Source of the DNA: JAYFQE01 sp034927345
GTDB taxonomy: Bacteria; Bacillota; Clostridia; Saccharofermentanales; UBA5734
Assembly: GCA_034927345.1 (NCBI GenBank)
Contig: JAYFQE010000004.1
Location: forward strand, 62,001 to 126,000
DNA length: 64,000 nucleotides
Reading direction: 5' to 3'
Within the stretch, counting starts at the first letter, position 1, and every line of letters begins with the position of its first letter. Below, piece after piece: positions 51,789 through 61,661 of the stretch. The notes under the pieces were generated by a model. The model was not told the origin of the DNA, searched no databases, and worked only from the letters and a program-made list of their open reading frames with translations. Position numbers and translations under genes: made by a program.

Positions 51789-53171
51789 ATGGAAAACTAT
51801 CAGGATGATCAGGAAAGGAAACCAACCGAAGGTTCACAGATTCCGACGGACGCTCCATCCTATGTTTATCCCGATCCGGGATATCCTGTTTACTCGACGC
51901 CGCCGGCCGCTCCCCAGCAGCCGCCGGACAAAAACCGTAAAGGCCACACAACCAAGGTTATCGGTCTGGTTGCCTTGATGCTGGCCGTTGCCATTATCTT
52001 ATCGGCCGTGACGGGCAGTCTGGTCTATACAGTTATGAAGAACCGTCCCAATGCAAACCAGACGGTCGGCACAACAACGGCGGAGACGACGGATAACAGC
52101 GCCAGTCCTGCGGCGACCGACAAACAGGTGGCGGCAGGGGAGACAAATAAGAATTTTAATCTGGAAGATGCCGCCAGCAAGCATGAAGACGGCAAGACGA
52201 CCTTAACGACCATGGAAATCGCCGCCAAAGGCAAGCCGGCTGTCGTGGCGATCACAACCGAAGCGACGGTAACCGACTTGTTTGGCCAAACCGGGCAAGC
52301 CGAGGCGGCCGGATCTGGTTTTATCCTGACCAGCGACGGTTATCTGGTAACCAACAACCATGTTATCGAAGGCGCTTCAACCATCACGGTTGTGCTGGAT
52401 AACGGCGACATTTATAACGCGAAACTGGTCGGCGCCGATTCGCGCAGCGATATCGCCGTCCTGAAAATCGACGCAACTAATCTGCCGACCGTTACCCTGG
52501 GAGATTCTGCCGATCTGGAAGTCGGCGAACTGGCCGTTGCGATCGGCAATCCTTTGGGTGAATTGAGCGGTACGGTGACTGCAGGTATAATCAGCGCTCT
52601 GGACCGTGATATTACCTTGAACGGACAGACCATGAACCTGCTGCAGACCGACGCAGCCATCAACTCCGGCAACTCCGGCGGCGCTCTGTTCAATTCCTTT
52701 GGCGAAGTAATCGGCATCAACACAGCCAAGAATTCCGGCACGGGTATTGAGGGTCTGGGTTTCGCTATCCCGATCGATGATGCTAAAACAGTCATCGAAA
52801 GCCTGATTAAAAACGGCTATGTCCAGGGCCGGCCGAAAATCGGCATCTCTGCCCGTGATGTCAGCGCCCAGATGGCTCAGTATTACAACCTGACCGAAGG
52901 CATTTATGTTGCCGAGGTCGAATCGGGCAGTTCGGCTGATACAGCCGGCGTCAAGGCCGAAGATATCATTATTGCCGCCAATGGCAAGGAAACATTGACC
53001 ATCGCCGCATTGAACGAGATAAAAAATCAATTGAAACCGGGCGACACCATGGAACTGACTCTGGTTCGCAATGGCAAACAGATGAAAGTCACGTTGACGC
53101 TGAAAGAAGATGTCCCGACTGCGGCGTCCGAAAGCGCCAGCCGGACAGAAAGCAATTTACCGACTTTATAA
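51789..53171 (+). CDS. htrA: HtrA/DegP-type membrane-anchored serine protease
   Basis: A ~460-residue protein. A Pro-rich cytoplasmic tail (to ~residue 45) is followed by one transmembrane helix (VIGLVALMLAVAIILSAVTG), then a trypsin-like domain with triad H191 (TNNHVIEG), D221 (SDIAVLKI) and S296 (NSGNSGGALFN), and a single PDZ domain (GIYVAEVESGSSADTAGVKAEDIIIAANG). It degrades misfolded proteins at the outer face of the membrane. GCGAGGG precedes ATG 51789. A terminator follows at 53239. Confidence 0.95.
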   Translation: MENYQDDQERKPTEGSQIPTDAPSYVYPDPGYPVYSTPPAAPQQPPDKNRKGHTTKVIGLVALMLAVAIILSAVTGSLVYTVMKNRPNANQTVGTTTAETTDNSASPAATDKQVAAGETNKNFNLEDAASKHEDGKTTLTTMEIAAKGKPAVVAITTEATVTDLFGQTGQAEAAGSGFILTSDGYLVTNNHVIEGASTITVVLDNGDIYNAKLVGADSRSDIAVLKIDATNLPTVTLGDSADLEVGELAVAIGNPLGELSGTVTAGIISALDRDITLNGQTMNLLQTDAAINSGNSGGALFNSFGEVIGINTAKNSGTGIEGLGFAIPIDDAKTVIESLIKNGYVQGRPKIGISARDVSAQMAQYYNLTEGIYVAEVESGSSADTAGVKAEDIIIAANGKETLTIAALNEIKNQLKPGDTMELTLVRNGKQMKVTLTLKEDVPTAASESASRTESNLPTL

Positions 53172-53238
53172 GCCTGACCGGTCTGACGGTTTTCTTGTTT
53201 GCTTAAGTCCATTCATGGTAAAATAGATCATGGCAGCT

Positions 53239-53283
53239 AAAAAGGTTCGAATCTCCTGTAAAATGGAGATTCGACCTTTTGTT
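53239..53283 (+). terminator. intrinsic terminator after htrA
   Basis: A near-perfect stem AAAAGGT-(T)-CGAATCTCC / GGAGATTCGACCTTTT with a one-base bulge and an 8-base loop ends in TTTT. It lies just before the ribosome site of the next gene, so that gene may also be partly controlled by readthrough. Confidence 0.8.
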
Positions 53284-53302
53284 GCACAATGGGAGGATGA
53301 TC

Positions 53303-54166
53303 ATGACTGGACGTCATTGGTTCCGCAGGGATGTTCTGCTGCCGCTTTTTTATTTACTGGTTTTCGGCATCGGATTCTATTGGTTATACCAGCAGATTAT
53401 AAAACTTCCGGTTGCCGCCGAATCTACGGCAATTCCCTGGATTATCCGGATTATTCTGATTTTATATGGATTGTTGCTGATCGTAACGGTCCGGCACGTT
53501 TTGTCGACCTATGATCTGGAACGGTATGATCCCGGCAACCCGGGCAGCCTGAAACGCTTGATGCGCCGGTGGCGCTATCGTCTGCCCAAGGGGGAAATCC
53601 CGGTTGAGAGCCTGATGATCGCTTATGAACAGGAGCTGCTGACATCCGGTTACCGGCTGGAAACAGAAAGCCATCTGCTTGGGCGGATTTACAGGCGGGA
53701 CCACCGGAGCGGCTTGTTTTCACAACATCAGGTCGACCGGGTCATCATCCTGAGCCATGAACCGCTCAATGTTCTTCTGGTCGATCAGATTCTTCAGGAT
53801 GCCATTCGTTATGTCCGCAGTCAGACCGACAAACCTTCGCAGCGCAATCTCCTGATTCTGGCAACGCGGATGCGCGAAGCGGAAGAAGCTGCTTCGGCGG
53901 CGGCCGGCGTCGTGAATTTTTTGGGTAAATTTCGCGGCGGCACCCTGGGTGTCCTCTTTTTAACGGCCTGGCAGCATCGCCTTTTTTATCCGGCCGACAG
54001 AACCTTGCAGCCCCGGCTGCATCGCTGGTTCCAGAATAAGCTGCGCCGCCGTTTGTGCCGGCTCATCAGGCGATTTTTAAAGGCGCGCGCCGTTATCCCG
54101 CCATCACATGAGGCCGTTTCGACTCATGACGACTTAGTTGATACAGGTGCAAATGATGATAACTGA
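53303..54166 (+). CDS. hypothetical protein with two N-terminal membrane helices
   Basis: A 287-residue protein with helices at ~12-30 (LPLFYLLVFGIGFYWLYQQ) and ~44-64 (IPWIIRIILILYGLLLIVTV), then a basic cytoplasmic part. No catalytic motif is seen; RNLLILATRMREAEEAASAAAGVVNFLG is amphipathic. I choose ATG 53303, 7 bases after GGGAGG. The end overlaps the start of the rRNA methyltransferase gene by 14 bases. Not recognised. Confidence 0.7.
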   Translation: MTGRHWFRRDVLLPLFYLLVFGIGFYWLYQQIIKLPVAAESTAIPWIIRIILILYGLLLIVTVRHVLSTYDLERYDPGNPGSLKRLMRRWRYRLPKGEIPVESLMIAYEQELLTSGYRLETESHLLGRIYRRDHRSGLFSQHQVDRVIILSHEPLNVLLVDQILQDAIRYVRSQTDKPSQRNLLILATRMREAEEAASAAAGVVNFLGKFRGGTLGVLFLTAWQHRLFYPADRTLQPRLHRWFQNKLRRRLCRLIRRFLKARAVIPPSHEAVSTHDDLVDTGANDDN

Positions 54167-55370
54167 ACATCCATATAAGGTGATAACGCTGCAGAACGGC
54201 GTTCAAAAAGCCATAGCTGAAGGGCATCCCTGGATTTATCGGACACAAATCGACCGGCAATTTCAAAATCTGCCGCCCGAGGAAAAACCGGCCGCCGGCG
54301 AATTAGTCGAAGTACAGGATTTTCGCGGCCGGTATTTAGGCGACGGTATTTATAATCCGGCGTCCATGATTGCGGTACGTCTGCTGACTCATCAACATGA
54401 ACTGCCGGACGATACCCTGATCCGCCGCCGGGTTTGCGAAGCCGTCGCTTTCCGGCGTGCCTGGGCCCGCCCGGATACCGACAGCTACCGGATGATTTAC
54501 GGCGAGGCTGACCGGCTGCCCGGGGTAATCGCCGATCAGTTCGGCGATACGGTCGTTCTTCAGATTCTGGCTTTCGGAATGGAACGCTGGCTGGATTTGA
54601 TCGCCGAAACGCTCATTGAGGAACTTAAGCCGGCCAACCTGATTCTACAGCATGAAGAACCGATTCGTCAGAAAGAAGGCCTGCCGCTATATCGCCGCGT
54701 TTATCTGGGCAAGGATCCCGGCCGGGTATTAATCCGGGAAAATGGCCTGCTGCTGCAGGCCGATCTGACCGGCGGCCAGAAAACCGGTTATTTTCTCGAT
54801 CAAAAGGCCAACCATGCTGCTGTCCGGCCTTATGCCGCCGGTAAATCCGTACTGGATTGTTTTTGTTACAGCGGCGGATTTTCACTCAACGCCGCGTATG
54901 CCGGCGCCGCTCAGATTACGGCGGTTGACCAGTCCGGCGACGCGATCGGCCTGGCGCGGGACAATGCCGTGCTGAACGGATTTGATAACCGGATCGAATG
55001 GATTACAGCCAATGCGTTCGATTATTTACGTCAGGCAGTGATCCGCAAGGCTTCTTTTGATGTCATTGTCCTGGATCCGCCGGCATTCGCCAAGAGTCAC
55101 GCCGCGCAGGCGGCGGCTTGCCGCGGTTATAAGGAAATCAACCTCTGCGCTTTCCGCTTGCTGCCGGCCGGCGGTATTTTGGCGACTCATTCCTGTTCCT
55201 ATCATATGCCGGAAGACCTATTCCTCAGCACCGTTCTGGCAGCCGCCCGCGATGCCCGCCGTATTGTCCGCATTCTTGATGTCCGCCGGCAGGATTTCGA
55301 TCATCCGGTTTTAGGGGGATATCCGGAATCTCATTATTTAAAGAGCATTTGGCTGCAAGCCGTGGAATAA
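54153..55370 (+). CDS. RlmI-type 23S rRNA cytosine methyltransferase
   Basis: A 405-residue class I SAM methyltransferase. An N-terminal PUA domain (VITLQNGVQKAIAEGHPWIYRTQI, ELVEVQDFRGRYLGDGIYNPASMIAVRLL) is followed by EADRLPGVIADQFGDTVVLQ, the SAM motif VLDCFCYSGGFSLNAA, DVIVLDPPAFAKS and THSCSYHM with the likely catalytic cysteine. The layout is that of RlmI/YccW, which makes 5-methylcytosine in 23S rRNA. Start is ATG 54153 or 54156. Confidence 0.9.
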   Translation: MMITEHPYKVITLQNGVQKAIAEGHPWIYRTQIDRQFQNLPPEEKPAAGELVEVQDFRGRYLGDGIYNPASMIAVRLLTHQHELPDDTLIRRRVCEAVAFRRAWARPDTDSYRMIYGEADRLPGVIADQFGDTVVLQILAFGMERWLDLIAETLIEELKPANLILQHEEPIRQKEGLPLYRRVYLGKDPGRVLIRENGLLLQADLTGGQKTGYFLDQKANHAAVRPYAAGKSVLDCFCYSGGFSLNAAYAGAAQITAVDQSGDAIGLARDNAVLNGFDNRIEWITANAFDYLRQAVIRKASFDVIVLDPPAFAKSHAAQAAACRGYKEINLCAFRLLPAGGILATHSCSYHMPEDLFLSTVLAAARDARRIVRILDVRRQDFDHPVLGGYPESHYLKSIWLQAVE

Positions 55371-55474
55371 GTTTACCGTTTCCTTGTGTTACAATGTTAC
55401 AGAAGAATATCCTGTCACCTGATAAAATCATTTTGTTGGTAAAGTACTGACAAATATGTTGCGAGGTGATCAGC

Positions 55475-57991
55475 ATGAAAGTAATTATTATTGGCGGTGT
55501 TGCCGGCGGTGCCTCTGCTGCGGCCCGTCTGCGCCGGTTGGACGAGCAGGCGGAAATCATTCTACTGGAAAAGGGCGAATATATTTCCTATGCCAACTGC
55601 GGCTTGCCTTATTATATCGGCGATATCATTAAGGATCGCGGCAAGCTGCTGGTTCAAACACCGGAGAGCATGCGGGAACGCTTCAATCTGGATATCCGGA
55701 CATTATCCGAAGCAATCGGCATCGACAGTGCCCGGCATAAGGTGACCATCAAAGATCACCGGAGCGGACGGGTTTACGAAGAGAGCTATGATAAACTCAT
55801 CCTTTCACCCGGCGCCGAACCGAAACGGCCGGCTCTGGAAGGCCTTGATCTGCCCGGCGTCTTTACGCTGCGCAACATACCCGATACATACCGGATCCGA
55901 GACTTTGTTGATCAGCAAAAACTGAAAAGCGCCGTCATCATCGGCGGCGGTTTTATCGGCGTCGAGATGGCCGAGAATCTGATGGAACGCGGCCTGGACG
56001 TTACCCTGGTCGAATTTACCGATCAGGTGGTCACATCGCTCGATCCGGACATGGCGGCGTTTCTGCATCAGCATATGCGCCTGAAGGGCCTGAAATTACT
56101 GTTTCGCACCGGCGCCGCCGGCTTTGCCCGCCTGCCGGACGGCCGGCTGAAGGTGCGATTGACCAACAGCCAATATTTACAAACCGATCTGGTCATTTTC
56201 AGTATCGGCATAACGCCGGACAGCCGTCTGGCCAAAGAAGCCGGCCTCGAGCTGGGCTTGGCCGACAGTATTAAAGTTGACCGGCACCTCAGAACCTCCG
56301 ATCCGGATATCTACGCAGTCGGCGACGCAATCCAGATTGAAAATCTGGTAACCGGCCAGCCTGGTTTGATTCCCCTGGCCGGCCCGGCTAATAAACAAGG
56401 ACGGATCGCGGCGGACAATATCGCCGGCCGCGATGTATCTTTTCACGGCGTGCAGGGCAGCGCAGTTTTGAAGGTTTTTGACATGACGGCCGCCAGTACC
56501 GGATTAAATGAAAAGCAGTTGAAACGTGAACAGATTCGTTATGCCAAAACCTATATCCACCCTTTGGATCACGCCGGTTATTACCCGGGCGCGACACAGC
56601 TGTCGATGAAGCTGCTCTTTGATCCTGAGACCGGTAAAATACTGGGCGCCCAGGCTGTCGGCATTCACGGCGTCGATAAACGGATTGATGTTCTGGCGAC
56701 CGCTCAGCGTCTGGGCGCGACGGTCATGGATCTGGAAGAGCTGGAGCTGACTTATGCGCCGCCCTATTCGTCGGCAAAAGATCCGGTCAATATGCTCGGA
56801 TTTACCGCTGCCAATATCCTGAAGGGCGATGTCAAGGTTTTTCACTATCATGATGTGGCCGATCTGGACCTGAATAAAATCATGCTGGTCGATGTGCGGA
56901 CGCCGGAAGAATTCAGCCTCGGCAGTTTGAACGGCGCCGTTAATATTCCGCTCGACGAAATCCGTTCCCGTTTGCCCGAGTTCCCCCGCGACCGGAGCAT
57001 CTATGTCTTCTGCCAGGTTGGATTGCGCGGCTATCTGGCCGCCCGTATCCTGCGGCAGAACGGTTATGCCGATGTTTTCAACCTCAGCGGAGGCTACAAG
57101 CTCTATCATACGGTTATGCTGGACCAGTCGGCCGAGATTCCCTTTAACTGCTACGGTGAGCCAACGGCCGACAATGAGGGCGAAAAGTTGGTTGTCTGCC
57201 CTTTGAAAGAAGAAGCGGCCGCCGGAACGCCGCCGGCTGCCGCGCCGGCCCAGGCCGCCGCTCCGGTTAAGGTCTTGCGGCTGGATGCCACCGGCCTGCA
57301 ATGCCCGGGGCCGATCCTTAAGCTGGCGGAGGGCATCAAGCAAGTAGAACCGGGCGATCATCTGATCATCGACGCCACCGATCCGGGATTCGCCTCCGAT
57401 GTCAAAGCCTGGTCTGAACGAACCGGACACCGGCTGGACCACATTACTGCGCAAAACGGTCTGTATACAGTAGAAATCATCAAAGAACAACCGCTCAAGG
57501 CCGTCGCGGCGGAATCAGCCGGCAACGATAAAACGATCGTCATTTTCAGCGGGGATCTGGATAAAGCGATCGCCGCGATGATCATCGCCAACGGAGCTGC
57601 GGCCATGGGCCGGAAAGTCACTTTGTTCTTTACTTTCTGGGGCTTGAATATCCTGCGTAAACCGCGGCGCGTGCCGGTCAGGAAGAATATTATCGAGAAG
57701 ATGTTCGGCAGCATGATGCCGCGCGGTTCACATAAACTCGGCCTATCCCGTATGAATATGGCCGGTCTGGGAGCCAAGATGATCCGCAGCGTCATGAAAT
57801 CGAAAAATGTTTCGTCCTTGGAGGATTTAATCCAAACCGGCATGCAGAACGGAATCAGGATGGTTGCCTGCCAGATGTCGATGGACGTCATGGGCATTAA
57901 GCCGGAGGAACTCATACCCGGCGTGGAAATCGGCGGCGTGGCAACCATGCTGGCATCTGCCGAGAAATCCGACGCCAGCTTCTTTATCTGA
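55475..57991 (+). CDS. four-module CoA-disulfide reductase/rhodanese/TusA/DsrE protein
   Basis: An 838-residue protein. Residues 1-~450 are a pyridine-nucleotide disulfide reductase with FAD motif KVIIIGGVAGGASAAARLRR, active-site C42 (YANCGLPYY) and NADH motif VIIGGGFIGVEMAENL, as in CoA-disulfide reductase. Residues ~460-550 are rhodanese (catalytic C513 in YVFCQVGLRGY). After an Ala/Pro linker comes a TusA domain (~600-665, C610 in LQCPGPILKLAEGI), then a DsrE-like domain (~680-838). All four parts handle sulfur bound to cysteine or CoA, so the protein probably reduces and passes persulfide or polysulfide sulfur. GAGGTGA precedes ATG 55475. Confidence 0.93.
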   Translation: MKVIIIGGVAGGASAAARLRRLDEQAEIILLEKGEYISYANCGLPYYIGDIIKDRGKLLVQTPESMRERFNLDIRTLSEAIGIDSARHKVTIKDHRSGRVYEESYDKLILSPGAEPKRPALEGLDLPGVFTLRNIPDTYRIRDFVDQQKLKSAVIIGGGFIGVEMAENLMERGLDVTLVEFTDQVVTSLDPDMAAFLHQHMRLKGLKLLFRTGAAGFARLPDGRLKVRLTNSQYLQTDLVIFSIGITPDSRLAKEAGLELGLADSIKVDRHLRTSDPDIYAVGDAIQIENLVTGQPGLIPLAGPANKQGRIAADNIAGRDVSFHGVQGSAVLKVFDMTAASTGLNEKQLKREQIRYAKTYIHPLDHAGYYPGATQLSMKLLFDPETGKILGAQAVGIHGVDKRIDVLATAQRLGATVMDLEELELTYAPPYSSAKDPVNMLGFTAANILKGDVKVFHYHDVADLDLNKIMLVDVRTPEEFSLGSLNGAVNIPLDEIRSRLPEFPRDRSIYVFCQVGLRGYLAARILRQNGYADVFNLSGGYKLYHTVMLDQSAEIPFNCYGEPTADNEGEKLVVCPLKEEAAAGTPPAAAPAQAAAPVKVLRLDATGLQCPGPILKLAEGIKQVEPGDHLIIDATDPGFASDVKAWSERTGHRLDHITAQNGLYTVEIIKEQPLKAVAAESAGNDKTIVIFSGDLDKAIAAMIIANGAAAMGRKVTLFFTFWGLNILRKPRRVPVRKNIIEKMFGSMMPRGSHKLGLSRMNMAGLGAKMIRSVMKSKNVSSLEDLIQTGMQNGIRMVACQMSMDVMGIKPEELIPGVEIGGVATMLASAEKSDASFFI

Positions 57992-58008
57992 TGATATAAG
58001 GGGGGTCT

Positions 58009-59496
58009 ATGAAAAAAGCTGAACGCTTAACGGATGAACAGGAATTGGATTTTGCCGCCGGCGATGAGCCGGCGGCTGTTCCGGCGGATCTTGGACCCGA
58101 TATCCTATCCGAATCCGCCGATGCTGTTGTTGAAGGCGTGCATGCCTACAGCCGTGAAGATTCCTGGGTCCGGCCGGACGACCCGCTGCTGCGGCAGCGC
58201 CTGGATTGGTGGCAGGATCAGAAGCTCGGCCTGATGATGCATTGGGGGCCTTATTCCCAGCTTGGCCTTGTTGAATCCTGGGCTTTATCCGATGAAGACG
58301 CCAGTTGGTCGCGGCAAGGCGTCGACTGGCCGGTTGACAGCGAGACCTTTAAGAAACAGTATTTTGCCCTGAACCGAACTTTCAACCCGGTTCGTTTCCA
58401 GCCGGAACAATGGGCTGATCTGGCGGCTGAAGCCGGTTTTCGGTATCTCATATTTACCACCAAGCATCACGACGGCTTTTGCATGTGGGATACCCGGTTA
58501 TCCGACTACCGCGTTACAGCGCCGGATTGCCCCTATCATGACCAGCCCCGGGCCGATATCTGCAAACACCTTTTTGAGGCGTTCCGGCAAAAAGGACTGG
58601 CAATCGCCGCTTATTTTTCCAAAGCAGACTGGCGTTCGCCAGCTTATTGGGCGCCCGGCATGCCGCGCGGCACGACAACCGGACGCGGTCCGTCTTACGA
58701 TCCTCAGGAACAGCCGGAGCTCTGGGAAGAATTTGTTCGCTATACCCAGGACCAGATTATGGAACTGATGGAGCATTACGGCCGGATTGATATTTTGTGG
58801 CTGGATGCCGGCTGGGTATCAGCTGCCAATGGTCAGGATATCCGGCTGGGCGAAGCTGTCGACCGCGCCCGTCGGATTCAGCCCTGGTTGATTGCCGCTG
58901 ATCGGACTGTCGGCGGACCTTACGAGAATTATGTCACTCCTGAGCAAACCGTACCGGAAAAACCGCTGCTGATCCCCTGGGAAAGCTGCATTACTTTGGG
59001 AACCTCGTTTTCATTTAAATATGAAGATCAGTATAAAACCGCCCGCCAGGTGATCCGCATGCTGATCGATGTCGTTGCCAAAGGCGGCAATCTGGCGCTC
59101 AATGTGGGCCCGCAGCCGGACGGCCGGCTTCCGGAAGGCGCTGTACGCACTCTGCGTGAGCTGGGCGTCTGGCTTAAAGCCAACGGCGAAGCAATTTACG
59201 GCACTCGTCCGTGCGCCCCCTACCGGCAGGGCCCATTTGCCTGGACCTGTAAAGGCGGGGACCGGTATGTTTTTTATCTGCCGGATCGCGAAAATGAAGC
59301 GCCGCAATCGACAATCCTGATTCCCGAAACCCCCGGCGAAGATCTGCGCCCGGTATGCCAGGTCATCTGGGTCGAAACCGGCGAATCCCTGGAATTCTCC
59401 CAGGAAAACGGCCGGCTGCGGATAACAATGCCTGCCGGCGAAGCAGACCGCCCAATGCCGCCGGCCTATGTCTTTGGCTTGAAGACATCAGCATAA
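58009..59496 (+). CDS. alpha-L-fucosidase, GH29
   Basis: A 495-residue glycoside hydrolase. GH29 blocks: GLMMHWGPYSQLGLVESWAL, YLIFTTKHHDGFCMWDT, the nucleophile D266 in RIDILWLDAGWVS, and LIDVVAKGGNLALNVGPQPDG. No signal peptide is present and the first ~50 residues are an acidic extension, so it acts inside the cell on imported fucosides. GGGGGGT precedes the ATG, 17 bases after the sulfur-handling gene. A terminator follows. Confidence 0.92.
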   Translation: MKKAERLTDEQELDFAAGDEPAAVPADLGPDILSESADAVVEGVHAYSREDSWVRPDDPLLRQRLDWWQDQKLGLMMHWGPYSQLGLVESWALSDEDASWSRQGVDWPVDSETFKKQYFALNRTFNPVRFQPEQWADLAAEAGFRYLIFTTKHHDGFCMWDTRLSDYRVTAPDCPYHDQPRADICKHLFEAFRQKGLAIAAYFSKADWRSPAYWAPGMPRGTTTGRGPSYDPQEQPELWEEFVRYTQDQIMELMEHYGRIDILWLDAGWVSAANGQDIRLGEAVDRARRIQPWLIAADRTVGGPYENYVTPEQTVPEKPLLIPWESCITLGTSFSFKYEDQYKTARQVIRMLIDVVAKGGNLALNVGPQPDGRLPEGAVRTLRELGVWLKANGEAIYGTRPCAPYRQGPFAWTCKGGDRYVFYLPDRENEAPQSTILIPETPGEDLRPVCQVIWVETGESLEFSQENGRLRITMPAGEADRPMPPAYVFGLKTSA

Positions 59497-59545
59497 TCCG
59501 TTCGGCTTTCCGCACAGAAAGAAACGGCGCCGTTCAGAAAACAAA

Positions 59546-59575
59546 CAGCCGGCTGTAACCAGCCGGCTGCTTTTT
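59546..59575 (+). terminator. intrinsic terminator after GH29 gene
   Basis: CAGCCGGCTG, a 4-base loop, CAGCCGGCTG, then C and TTTTT. The convergent operon ends 30 bases further on, so it may serve the plus strand only. Confidence 0.9.
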
Positions 59576-59603
59576 AACCGTTAGGAGGGTCGGATCATCC
59601 GTT

Positions 59604-60659
59604 TCAGGAGGGATCCACGGAAACAAAGATACCTTCCTGAGCCGAGCGATAGGCCGCTTCGACGACACGCTGGACTTGTACGGCATCAGTCAGGGGGACT
59701 TCCACCGGTGTTCCTTCCAACAATGAACGGGAGAAGGACTCGATTTCCCGGGAGTACATGTTGCCGAATTCTTTAGGTTCTTCAACTTTTGTCTCGGTCC
59801 GGGTATTGTCCTGAATGGCATTATATCCGGCCTGGACACCCGCCAATGTGATCTTGGCCTGGCCGCCGTCTATCTGGCCGATGGTTTCGTTGGCCACAAT
59901 GCTGCCCTGGGTGCCGGAAAATTCCAGCCGCCAGTTCGCTGCCGCGTCAGGAATATTAAAGCAAGCTTCAACTTGGACATTTGTGCCGTCGGCCAATTCG
60001 ATCAGCAGATTGGATGTATCTTCCACTTCATACTGGAACGCACGCGTTTTGATCAATGCCGCCACACGGACCGCTTTGCTGCCGAGGATGCTCTGGATCA
60101 AGTCGATGCAGTGCACGCCCATATCCATCAAAGCTCCGCCGCCGGCCGTGGCTTTCTTTTGCCGCCAGCTGCCGGCCATATCCGGATACCAGCAGGAAAA
60201 CTGCGCTTTGGCTGTGATGACCGTTCCTAATTGGCCGTTCCGGATCAATTCACGGAATTTCTGATGCCAGGTGCCAAAACGCATCATCAAACCGCAGGCA
60301 GCCGGAACGCCGGCCTCTTTCGCGGCTTTAGCGATTGTATCGGCCTCGTCGGCGGACAAGGCAAGCGGTTTTTCGATCAGAAACGGCTTCTTCGCCTTGA
60401 TCGCCTTCATCGCTTGTGCGGCGTGAAATTTTACAGGTGATGCGATATAGATCGCGTCGACATTCGGATCGTCGATCAGATCCTGGTCGCTGGTGTAGGC
60501 TTTGACAGCGCCCTGGCGGACCCGGATGGCCTCAGCCATGGCCTGATCGATTTCCATGACTGCATACAATTCGGCATTTTTAGCTTGCAGCAGTCCGGGT
60601 ATGGTCCGGCGTTCGGCGATACCGCCGGCGCCGAGAACGCCCCATCTGATTTTTTTCAT
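59604..60659 (-). CDS. Gfo/Idh/MocA-family oxidoreductase
   Basis: A ~351-residue NAD(P)-dependent sugar dehydrogenase. The Rossmann motif is WGVLGAGGIAERRTIPGLL; EKPLALSADEADTI holds the catalytic lysine; MDMGVHCIDLIQSILG carries the conserved D/H pair. Start at ATG 60659, 9 bases after AGGAGG. It is the last gene of the minus-strand operon with NagB-like, PIG-L and DegT proteins, so its substrate is probably a (keto/amino) sugar or inositol. Confidence 0.92.
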   Translation of the reverse strand: MKKIRWGVLGAGGIAERRTIPGLLQAKNAELYAVMEIDQAMAEAIRVRQGAVKAYTSDQDLIDDPNVDAIYIASPVKFHAAQAMKAIKAKKPFLIEKPLALSADEADTIAKAAKEAGVPAACGLMMRFGTWHQKFRELIRNGQLGTVITAKAQFSCWYPDMAGSWRQKKATAGGGALMDMGVHCIDLIQSILGSKAVRVAALIKTRAFQYEVEDTSNLLIELADGTNVQVEACFNIPDAAANWRLEFSGTQGSIVANETIGQIDGGQAKITLAGVQAGYNAIQDNTRTETKVEEPKEFGNMYSREIESFSRSLLEGTPVEVPLTDAVQVQRVVEAAYRSAQEGIFVSVDPS

Positions 60660-60677
60660 AAACGTCATCCTCCTGGC

Positions 60678-61628
60678 TTAATTGCATTCGGCGGTCAGGG
60701 GACCGGCGAGTTCACGCATAAAGAAAAGTTTGCCGGGCAGTGTCGGCATAAAGGTTGAGGGGACCCAGATGCTGGTTCCGTAACGGAGCGTCATCCACAG
60801 CGACAGGCCTTGCCATTGCATACCGCGGCCCAGAGTGCCGTCGGCGCCGCCGATAATCTGATCGGACTGCAGGAAGAGGCCGGGTCCGATGGTGTTGGCG
60901 CGGCAGGGAACCAGAGTGGTCCGGCTCTTGAATGATGTCAAGGCGTTTTGTTCGATCGTCAGCGGATGCAGTTTGGCGCCGAGACGATGGGTCTGTTTGC
61001 GCCATTCGTCGACAGAAGAAAATTCGGCGGCAAAATGCGGTTCCCAGAAAGCGATGTGGCACATGCGGCCGATGCCGAAAACGGTGATCAGGCGGGCGCC
61101 GCTCTTTTTCAAGTCGCCGATTTTCTGCGCATATGTCGGCAGATTGTCGTGAGTTGCGAAATTGCGTTGGCCGACCGGTACGGTCAAATCGCCAAGCGGG
61201 CCGTAGAAGGCCTGCTGCATGGCATTTTGGAAAGCGGCCGGGTTGGATGACGGCAGGGTGTTGCCGTCGCCGTCCGCCCATTCGTCCATATTGAAACCGT
61301 AGACGTGGCTGCAGCCGATCTTCCAGGCTTTCAGAAAATAGACGGCCCAGCGGTACATGCCCATCGGGCCGACCGGCAGGATCAACGCCAGCTTGACGCC
61401 GTCCTCCCGCGCCTGACGGATGGACAGGGCGATTTCATGGCCCATCATCATATCGAAGTCGGCGACGGTGTCGCAGGGGATCGGCTGGAAATCAGGATGC
61501 CAGTCCGGCTGGCGGTCGAGGATGGATTCCGGCGGATTGTCGGCGCAGCGGTCGATACGCGCCATATCCCAACCGGCGGGATAAAAATTCTCTAAAAGAG
61601 ATCCTTTGACAGTACTGATAAAATCCAT
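60678..61628 (-). CDS. NagB-family sugar-phosphate isomerase/deaminase-like protein
   Basis: A 316-residue member of the glucosamine-6-phosphate deaminase/6-phosphogluconolactonase superfamily. The segment SHVYGFNMDEWADGDG matches the NagB active-site loop FNMDEYVGL, and TVFGIGRMCHIAFWEP matches the GxGxxGHIAFNEP loop in altered form (G-I-G-R-M-C-H). It may therefore act on glucosamine-6-phosphate or a related amino sugar, but the changes leave the reaction uncertain. Longer than NagB (~260). Next to a PIG-L deacetylase. Confidence 0.82.
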   Translation of the reverse strand: MDFISTVKGSLLENFYPAGWDMARIDRCADNPPESILDRQPDWHPDFQPIPCDTVADFDMMMGHEIALSIRQAREDGVKLALILPVGPMGMYRWAVYFLKAWKIGCSHVYGFNMDEWADGDGNTLPSSNPAAFQNAMQQAFYGPLGDLTVPVGQRNFATHDNLPTYAQKIGDLKKSGARLITVFGIGRMCHIAFWEPHFAAEFSSVDEWRKQTHRLGAKLHPLTIEQNALTSFKSRTTLVPCRANTIGPGLFLQSDQIIGGADGTLGRGMQWQGLSLWMTLRYGTSIWVPSTFMPTLPGKLFFMRELAGPLTAECN

Positions 61629-61661
61629 AACAGGTACTCCTTCCTATTGAACCATCTGCCT

